From positions 124,001-188,000 of the forward strand of contig JAPXFQ010001135.1 in assembly GCA_028564705.1 (NCBI GenBank): a stretch of 64,000 nucleotides of DNA, in the 5' to 3' direction. Below are positions 57,640 to 64,000 of this stretch, one piece after another. Both the position numbers and the translations under genes were made by a program. Source of the stretch: Apricaphanius iberus (lineage: Eukaryota > Chordata > Actinopteri > Cyprinodontiformes > Aphaniidae). Each line of letters begins with the position of its first letter. The first letter of the stretch is position 1. The notes under the pieces were generated by a model. That model had not been told where the DNA came from and searched no databases. It saw only the letters and a list, made by a program, of their open reading frames with translations.

Positions 57640-57909
57640 TGACATTGCCTACCTGTTGCAGCAGCATCCTTTTTATAAGCAGCGATCTCGAGCCGACACT
57701 GGGACTGTAGAGAATACCATCTCTTCTCACAGTCTTCTGCCGTTCGAGACACTGCTAATTTCAACCCATTCCGCCCTTTTCTTCTTATTCATAATCCCAG
57801 CTCCGAATCGCCCTTTGAGGACCATCCTCATCTCCAGTACCAACTGTGCCAGTAGTAATAATTGGTCCTACGACCAGTTAGGTTTCCTTGTTCTTTTCTC
57901 GCCACTCAT
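57640..57909 (-). pseudogene. Harbinger accessory Myb/SANT-like DNA-binding protein, N-terminal part
   Basis: On the minus strand the ATG at 57909 opens a frame reading MSGEKRTRKPNWS, a stop (TAG), then DQLLLLAQLVLE and GRFGAGIMNKKKRAEWVEI. After a frameshift it continues RTAEDCEKRWYSLQSQCRL and AAYKKDAAATG. Two tryptophans in helix positions (NW, EW) and a third in KRW mark a Myb/SANT-like trihelix domain, which in Harbinger elements is the second protein needed for nuclear import and end binding of the transposase. The domain end (ATGGG normally) lies at the deletion joint with the transposase relic. The 190-codon open frame 57192-57764 is its second frame read on through the joint. Confidence 0.88.
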
Positions 57910-58033
57910 TTTCAGTTCACGAGGTTCTTTTCACAGTAGTAGGGGGTCTATTTAAGATGTGGCTGATGTGCTCATTAAACAGCCTAATTGTTTACAGCCT
58001 ACTTGCAATCATTCCCTTATATATATGATGCAT

Positions 58034-58103
58034 CCATCCATCCATTATCTATACCGCTTTCATCCAATTCAGGGTCGCATCGAGGGGAGGCTGGAGCAGG
58101 GTA
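58034..58103 (-). mobile_element. 70-bp SINE/LINE tail inserted in the Harbinger element
   Basis: The insert is bounded by the perfect direct repeat ATATGATGCAT (58023-58033 and 58104-58114). Its left edge is (CATC)n and it contains CCAATTCAGGGTCGCATCGA and GGCTGGAGCAGGG, the inverted 3' module seen also at 18608-18738. It is the youngest layer of the nested locus. Confidence 0.88.
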
Positions 58104-58526
58104 ATATGATGCATTTCAGGTTTTTTCGTTTTTAAACTTCACCCTCTCTGTAAGTAGGGTATTATGTGTAAGTGTATGAAGTGTCAGTCTCGTGGCAAAG
58201 ATGTCATCATGCATTATTTTTCTGCTATGTGCACTGTTCATAATTACGCTTTTATCGACATTGAAGTTTTCCATTTCCTTGTTTCACACGTGTAATTCAA
58301 CAACCAATCACACTGCTGTCCGTCTATTTATTCGTGCATAGGAAATGACGTTTTCCATAGCAACGGGACGTCACTCTTAGCTTACTTTTAGGGATTTGTC
58401 CTATGTAAAATTAGCTCTTAGTGCGTTTGTGAATAGGTTTTAGTCGAAAACTCCTATGTAAGACCTTTTAGCGCGAGTTAGGAGTAACACCTAGCGGTAA
58501 GATAAGAGTCTTTGTGAATACGGCCC

Positions 58527-58775
58527 CTGGTCAGGATGCCTCCTGGATGCCTTCCTGGTGAGGTCTCCTTTTGACGTCCTGCTGGAAGTAGACCCAGAGG
58601 AAGACCTAGGACAGGCTGGAGGGACTATGTTACTCCGGCCTAGAAACATCTTGGGATTCCCCTTCATACCTGGCCCAAGTGGCTGGAGAGAGGGAAGTCT
58701 GGGTGTCTCTGCTGAAGCCCGACCCTGTGGAAGTGGAAGAAAATGGCTGGATGGATGGATGTACGGATGGATGGA
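58527..58775 (+). mobile_element. LINE segment 3 and (GGAT)n tail
   Basis: CTGGTCAGGATGCCTCCTGG, CTTCCTGGTGAGGTCTCC, ACAGGCTGGAGGGACTATG, CTTGGGATTCCCC, GGCTGGAGAGAGGGAAGTCT and GGGTGTCTCTGCTGAAG lead into GTGGAAGAAAATGGCTGG and (ATGGATGG)n, the 3' end of the LINE started at 56375. The 85-codon frame here (RPRNILGFPF, WREGSLGVSAEA) is the C-terminal remnant of its ORF. Confidence 0.85.
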
Positions 58776-58989
58776 CGGAAGGAAAAAAACAGACTCCTTG
58801 TGTCTAAATAACTGATAAGAATCACTTTAACCATTTTGTGTCATAACACTGTACAGTATATTTAGTTAATCAATGTGTATATAACCCCAAATTTCCCCCC
58901 CTAACTGTATAAAATATTCTGGAATAATAAAGCCTTCTTTTTCACCTGTTTTAACTTGGTGAAGGTGAGCCTATATACGTTTGTTGAGA

Positions 58990-59173
58990 TTTAAAGATAA
59001 ATTATTATAACCACCATGCCAGCAGGTGGTAGTAAAATCTGCAGCACCCTTGTGAGAACATCGGAACAACTGACGCGACAGTAGGCTTAATTATTTACGA
59101 CTGCTGTAATGGACAATTCCGCTTCTGACCTGTAGGGGGACCGGACAGCAAAAATACTTTGGTGTTGCTTTAA
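58990..59173. mobile_element. Possible MITE
   Basis: The right side reads CCTGTAGGGGGACCGGACAG, then CAAAAATACTTTGGTGTTGC and TTTAA; the left side starts TTTAAAGATAAATTATTAT. Ends of the TTAAAG.. type with an inner TAGGGGG word occur in the MITEs at 51292 and 51794. The match between the two ends is weak. Confidence 0.4.
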
Positions 59174-59811
59174 GTATAAACATCGGCATCTATAACTTTG
59201 GGAAACAGTGAGTGGTGACTGATTTTTACTGTAACTTTCTGACCAAGCCCATTTTCTTGCCCTCTGCTGTTTCCCTTAGATGGCAATGGAAACACAACAA
59301 GACTGACATGAGCCCAGCCAACCCTAGTGGAAAAGGGGCACTTGTAGACTACTACTTGAGATACGATTGGATGGTGTTTGAATAGCAGCAAATCCAGAAG
59401 TGCCATTAATTTTTTATGTCACTGATTGGCTATACCCCCAAGAGCGGGGATAAGGATAACACTAGATGTTAGTTTCTATAGTACTGCTACAATATTTCAG
59501 TGTTTTCAATGTATATTAATGCACATTAAGATATATTTGGTGTTTGCACTATTTAGAATATGTCAAATATACAAATGAATAAGCAATGAAGCTAACTAGT
59601 ATTGTAACTAGTATTACCCTAGGCAAAGCACTAGGAAGAGCCTGGTTTGGTGCTAATTCAACCTTGTTCCATAATATTCTAAATATACATATCCCATTTT
59701 TATTTATGTGCGTTCAATATATGTACATTGAACACAGGGTCTAACTGAAGTGAAATACCTTGTTTGTGACTAAATTTGTCAAAAAAGGCCATTCTGATTT
59801 TGAATGTTTGC
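59174..59811. other. Unassigned noncoding DNA
   Basis: Nothing recognisable. Confidence 0.35.
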
Positions 59812-59905
59812 ATGTCTGTTGATCCTTGGTGGACTAGAAGGGATAGGCACCAGCCCCCTCCCTGGAGCCCTGGAAGGTAAAACCAGGTATGGAATATAAA
59901 TAAAT
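59812..59905 (+). mobile_element. SINE/LINE 3' module fragment
   Basis: GGGATAGGCACCAGCCCCCT, GGAGCCCTGGAAGGTAAAAC and GGTATGGAATATAAATAAAT resemble the GGATAGGC.CCAGC..CCCTG.A..G.. module of 18608-18738. No tRNA head or target duplication is visible. Confidence 0.5.
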
Positions 59906-61197
59906 TAATCCTACTTAATTGACATTTTCACCTCCTCTTATCCAAAGTTGTAAACTAATCATTTATTAGCAGGCCTTGTAAAAATAATTAAATTATGATA
60001 TTGTAAAGTCTTCCAACCTCAACAATAGTTTATCCATATCCAGAAATACTTCTACATAAACTGTATCTTGAGCTTATTTCTGCCGAGTCTAAATCTTGTG
60101 AATTGCATTTTTTTTAATCCGGTAGATTTCATCTGAGTTAAAACATCCAGTGCATTAGACAGCGACTTCCTTCACCAACTACAGATAGGAATGTAAAGCT
60201 AACGATTTACTGTTTAAAAGTTGCACTAATGACTTCATCAAACTCTTCACGACTAAGCAACATTATGATTACAACATCCTCCATAACCAGCCATTATTTT
60301 CCATCAGCTGAAGTCTAAGTCCTCCACAACATAATTGTAGGTTTTATTTTTGCTGTAATTATCAGTTCACTTAATTGTATTTTCATGTTAGAATGTAGCT
60401 CCTGCAGTCCCCCATATGCATCATACGCAGATCAATCTGTATACTGGAAGCATTATAGTCAATACACTTTGGGGTTTGACCCAACTTTATGCTGAATAGC
60501 AGGTGTGATAGAAGGAAGCATGAGTAGGAGGTTTTCCCTTGCAGGTTCTTAAGAAAGATGTGGGATTCTTCCTATGTGAGGTACTATGCATCAAAGTAAC
60601 ATTTTGTTTGTAAGCAACAAATAGTGTTTCAATATAAATTAATCTAAAATCTGACACTTATTTTAGATTGACATCAAACAAAACTTTAACTGAAAAGTGT
60701 TCAATATATTTTTTGTGCATATAATTATGAAAACAGAATTTAACAGTGACAATAAATTTTATTCAAGCTTTTTACAAACTACCCTCCTAAAACGTTTTTA
60801 CATTCCAGTAATTCTAAAGTCTAAGCTACTTCTGTTTGATTTAGCAATTTCTTGTTGACTAATTTTGGAAGTCTTTCAAGAAAATATTTTATGGGATCAT
60901 AGCATGCTTATAATTTAAAAAATGTTTTGTCCTGCTATTTTTTGTGTCACTGATGTGTTGGCCTGCACCCAAAAACATTCACCCTGTCAGTAGATCTGGC
61001 AGAAGAGGAATTCAGCAGGAGGGGCTGGGCGGGGGTAAACAGTCATTTAATTTAACCCCTTTGCATTTTTATTTCCCATTGGCAGTGCATTACATAACTA
61101 CAGGACGAATCTGCTTTTTTTGCAACACCTTTTCTAAGTACATATACATAAAATAATAATATGTACACAGTATACATTTTCATCGCACCTTGGGACG
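59906..61197. other. Unassigned AT-rich noncoding DNA
   Basis: No gene or repeat boundary is recognisable. Confidence 0.4.
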
Positions 61198-61270
61198 TCC
61201 GATATTATCGCCCTGTAGTCATTATCAGTCTATATTGGTATTAAAATGTAATATCAGAAATTACTAGTAT
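61198..61270. mobile_element. Possible hAT-type end, TATTATCG words
   Basis: GTCCGATATTATCGCCCTG and TCAGTCTATATTGGTATTAA resemble in reverse the TATCGG-rich block at 22140-22261. The match is loose. Confidence 0.3.
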
Positions 61271-61624
61271 CTTTTGTTTCAATAACGTGTCTTTTATATC
61301 TTACTTTTATACCAGGTACATACATGGGCATTTGTTACACATTACAGATCCAGGCATACCGTGGTTTCTGCAGCCAGCTTGTGCGGCGCAACCTCATAGC
61401 AGATAAGAAACAGATACACAAGGTCAGGGAGGGGGGGTAAACGGTGGAGAAAAAAAGCGCTCACATGTGTTTTGATCCTTAGTCAAGAGTGAAAAAAACA
61501 GGTAATAGAAGAAAAAAAAAACAGTCCTAAAAATGTAAGCACACATATTCAGACATTAACAATGACACATCAGGAGGGATGATATTTTATATCAAGAAAA
61601 CTTAATGGGGCAATAAAATAACAT

Positions 61625-61990
61625 GTTTGTGTGTGTGAGTGTGTGTGTGTGTGTCCGTGTGTGTGTGTCTAGGTGGACCTGGTATTACTATCTTTGTGGG
61701 GACCAAAAATTGGAAGTTTACTATCCAAGTGGGGACCGACCTCCCTTGTGGGGACCAAAATCCCGGTCCCCACAAGTTTGAAGCAATTTTTGAGGCTTAA
61801 AATTTGGTTTTAGTGTCAGGGTTACACCTAGGTTATGGTTAGGTTGGGGTAAGGGTCAGGGTTAGGCATTAATTTTTGATGGTTAAGGTTAGGGTAAGGC
61901 GCTACGGAAAACATTATGTCAATGAGAAGTCCCCACAAGACATAGAAACCCAACATGTGTGTGTATGCGTGTGTTGGTGTGTGTTTGGGT
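61625..61990. repeat. GTGGGGACC palindromic repeat between two TG microsatellites
   Basis: Two (TG)n tracts (61625-61668 and 61955-61989) enclose a 285-base block. In it GTGGGGACC occurs three times on the plus strand and its complement at least twice. The central pair, CTTGTGGGGACC (61745-61756) and GGTCCCCACAAG (61765-61776), is a perfect 12-bp inverted repeat with 8-base spacer. The right half has GGTTAGG/GGGTTAGG words like vertebrate telomere units. I recall very similar blocks scattered in fish genomes, but cannot give a family name. Confidence 0.8.
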
Positions 61991-62699
61991 ACGTTGACTT
62001 ATACAGATGCAGAGTCAAGCTATCATTGCTGCACCTCGTTCGACCTACTAATGACGCCGGCTGGGCCATTATAAAGTGATGTTGAACATAACTTGTTATA
62101 CCTGGATAACAAACAGTTAATGTCTGGTTCAGTACTTGTTTAGTCCTGGACTGGGGTTAGTTCTAGCTGATGTTTCCTGTTTGAGTAGTTTGACCCAGCT
62201 AAAGCTTGTTCACATGAAGTATATGTCAGGATGTGTACATTATGTTCTATTGTGCTTGCAATTGCAATTGCGATAGTAAATGTTCTCCCTTTTCTGTAAA
62301 CAAGTACATATTTTTGTAGTTTTTTATTGTTTTTGTAGGTTTTGCACTCATCTTTAGACATTTTAACTATGCAATGTGATTAGTATCTTTTTTAAGTACA
62401 CAGGGCATGTTTATTTGGTTAAAACGTATGTTTAAAAAATATAGGGTGCCCAGAAATTTTGGTTTCCATAAGCCACAGAATTTATGGTGGGATCCCTGGG
62501 TACAGTCCATTGCATCCCTATGTCCCGTGGGAAAGATGTTGCATACCTACAGGTAAAAGCTGCCTTATTTTTAGGACACCCCATAAATGTACAGTACCAA
62601 TATAATATATTGGTACATTTTATGCATATTTGGAAAGCTATGGGTCTTAAGATTCCTAAGATGTATGCCATTCAAGGATACAATCATAACTGTAGACAA

Positions 62700-63425
62700 A
62701 GCAAGGGCTTTTGTCAAACTTCTGACTTAGCTTATAGTAGGAGTACTTGGTTGGTTTGAGTCTTACCTTAAGAACAAGAAATTCTAGTGTCAATAAGCAA
62801 TGTTTAATTAGAAAAGACATAAATCACATGTGGGGCATCCCAGGATGGAGCTCCTCTTCTATTTATTATCTACATGCTCTCACTAGCCCAGATTATTTAG
62901 AAAAAAAAATATTAGTTATCATAACTATGCAAATGACACTCAGCTTTTCATTACAATGTTACAAGGTGACTTTGAACCTATCCAAACTCTAAATGAATGC
63001 ATTGAGCAAATCCTTAGCTGGATGCCCCATAATTTTCACCTTAAGAAGAACAATCAAGGATAGACACACAGCTTCAGTTAATACAATTAGAAAAACTACA
63101 TGTAGACATTTTGTCTATCTACCATATGTGTAAAAAGGGTATATTAACAATAAGAAGGTTATTGCCATTGATAGTAATGGACACAGTGTAGGCTACAGGC
63201 AAACCCTCGTTTTGTTGTTTCCCCACACCAAGAACAATGTGATGTGCTTATACTGTATGTATGCATGTATCTACTTATGGCCACCCCTATGTGTGAAAAT
63301 TGTCTGGCTCCGCCACTGGTTTTGTGCTATAATGTTACATTTTATTGTTGTTCTCCCAAAATCATGTAAAGCACTCTGAAATGCCATGTCGTTGAAATTG
63401 TGCTATACTAATAATGTTGCCTGCC
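62700..63425 (+). pseudogene. L2-like LINE, RT fragment and 3' end
   Basis: In shifted frames the plus strand reads SSVNKQCLIRKDINHMWGI (62765-62835; compare TCGVPQGS), then SSSIYYLHAL, ISYHNYANDTQLF (62910-62950; compare YHSYADDTQLY), LNECIEQILSWM, and NNQG. The catalytic box has changed from YADD to YAND. After about 63065 the body is interrupted; the 3' end resumes near 63319 and ends GTAAAGCACTCTGAAATGCC and TTGTGCTATACTAATAA. Several frameshifts exist. Confidence 0.75.
63301..63318. mobile_element. Right end of a hAT element
   Basis: TGTCTGGCTCCGCCACTG inverted reads CAGTGGCGGAGCCAGACA, a typical fish hAT terminus. It stands where the L2-like LINE around it is interrupted. A left end could be CAGTGTAGGCTAC (63184), but no 8-bp duplication supports that. 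Confidence 0.55.
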
Positions 63426-64000
63426 TTAGCTTGCCTTTGATCTGTATGGAATGATGTTTTAGTTTGTGATGGTATTACAAGTTACAACTTAGTGACCTCA
63501 GGATATCAATCTCTGCTGCAGTTATCTTAACGGTGAGCTTTCGACATCTTTTTGTACCACTTTACAGCCTCAAAATAAAATAATTAAAGATGTCTGTTGT
63601 GAAAATAAAATGGTTTAAAAATAAAATTTTATGACCATTAAAGGACAAATTGGTTCTTCTTTGAAATACATAAACTTATAGAATTTTTGTTTTACATGGG
63701 TAAATTACCAAGCAAAAGTGGAGTCTTTTTTTCCCCCTCTCTCTAATACCTGCAACCGTCATGAAATTAATTAAAACTGGATTATTTTTGGCAGTCACCT
63801 GAACAGATTGGAGCTTTACTCATCTTTCAGAGCAAAACCTTCTTCAAATATACAAAAATAGTGTTCTAATTTGTGCATCATGTTCTTAAATATGTGTTTA
63901 AGGGAATAAATGTCATCACATAGTTAGCAAAAGAGTATAAAAAGCTCAGAGTTGGCCTCATTTGGTACAATAGACCTTAATGCAGCATTTGAACGAGGCC
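63426..64000. other. Unassigned noncoding DNA
   Basis: AT-rich sequence without recognisable repeat or exon up to the window edge. Confidence 0.4.

Larger units (their letters stand above)
56975..58526. mobile_element. Harbinger element carrying remnants of both genes, CTG duplication
   Basis: The left end GGGCCTTATTCACAAAGA and inverted right end GGGCCGTATTCACAAAGA differ at one of 18 bases. CTG is duplicated (56972-56974 and 58527-58529). Subterminal regions are packed with AGGAGT/ACTCCT and CCTAA words in both orientations. Inside are a transposase start on the plus strand and a Myb/SANT-like protein on the minus strand, facing each other, the two-gene plan of autonomous Harbinger elements. 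The region between them, which should encode the DDE catalytic core, is deleted. A SINE/LINE tail is inserted at 58034-58103. Confidence 0.93.

Noticed and set aside
57192..57764. 190-codon open frame on the minus strand, the longest in the window
   Set aside because: Its first third is the second frame of the Myb/SANT-like relic; the rest is antisense to the transposase relic. It runs across the deletion joint and is not a gene of its own.
1..64000. CRISPR arrays, bacterial operons, riboswitches or ribosomal RNA
   Set aside because: No regularly spaced repeats, no prokaryotic gene organisation and no rRNA-like sequence; the repeat content is that of a fish genome.

Overview
This 64-kb window reads as a gene-poor, AT-rich piece of a teleost (ray-finned fish) chromosome, most likely intergenic DNA or one or more large introns. 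The evidence is the repeat fauna: Tc1-like elements with TA target duplications, PIF/Harbinger elements with 3-bp duplications, hAT elements with 8-bp duplications and a BED zinc finger, L2/Rex-type, L1-type and restriction-like-endonuclease-type LINE fragments, and tRNA-headed SINEs. No long open reading frame looks like a host protein. All the recognisable protein-coding sequence is decayed transposon sequence. Assignments to families rest on my recognition of motifs and on boundaries read directly from the sequence; no database search was run.

Layout. 1-6.4 kb is mostly unassigned DNA with a foldback-like inverted repeat (2831-3158) and one weak but intriguing host-gene candidate: a TATA box, a short ATG exon, a GTAAGT donor and a strong acceptor that together could encode a 51-residue secreted peptide (4020-4616). 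6.4-19 kb holds a deleted Tc1 element (6452-7209), a Tc1 end (11 kb), an L2-like reverse transcriptase relic (13.4-14.0 kb), an antisense endonuclease-type LINE (15.0-15.8 kb) and a SINE-type tail with an 11-bp target duplication inside an antisense RT fragment (18.6-18.9 kb). 19.9-22 kb and 46.1-47.0 kb are two copies of one dispersed repeat. 27.2-31.2 kb is a dense cluster: a 5'-truncated L1 with a perfect 12-bp duplication, a MITE, a hAT MITE with 8-bp duplication, and a Harbinger element with TTA duplications and the start of its transposase.

31.7-41 kb contains Tc1 ends, SINEs, a hAT element with a BED finger nested in another repeat, a long G/T-skewed tract and a Harbinger-like MITE. 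43-53 kb has Tc1 transposase debris, a paired MITE family (43.9 and 51.8 kb) and a CAT-flanked MITE (52.7-53.4 kb). The most informative locus is 56.4-58.8 kb: a LINE interrupted by a Harbinger element that carries remnants of both of its genes (transposase on +, Myb/SANT-like protein on -), which is itself interrupted by a short SINE/LINE tail. The order of insertion can be read from the target-site duplications.

Stretches between these elements (for example 7.2-11.0, 11.3-13.4, 15.8-18.5, 41.1-43.2, 47.1-50.6 and 59.9-61.2 kb) show no coding evidence. Some are complex enough to be conserved noncoding DNA, but that cannot be judged from one genome.
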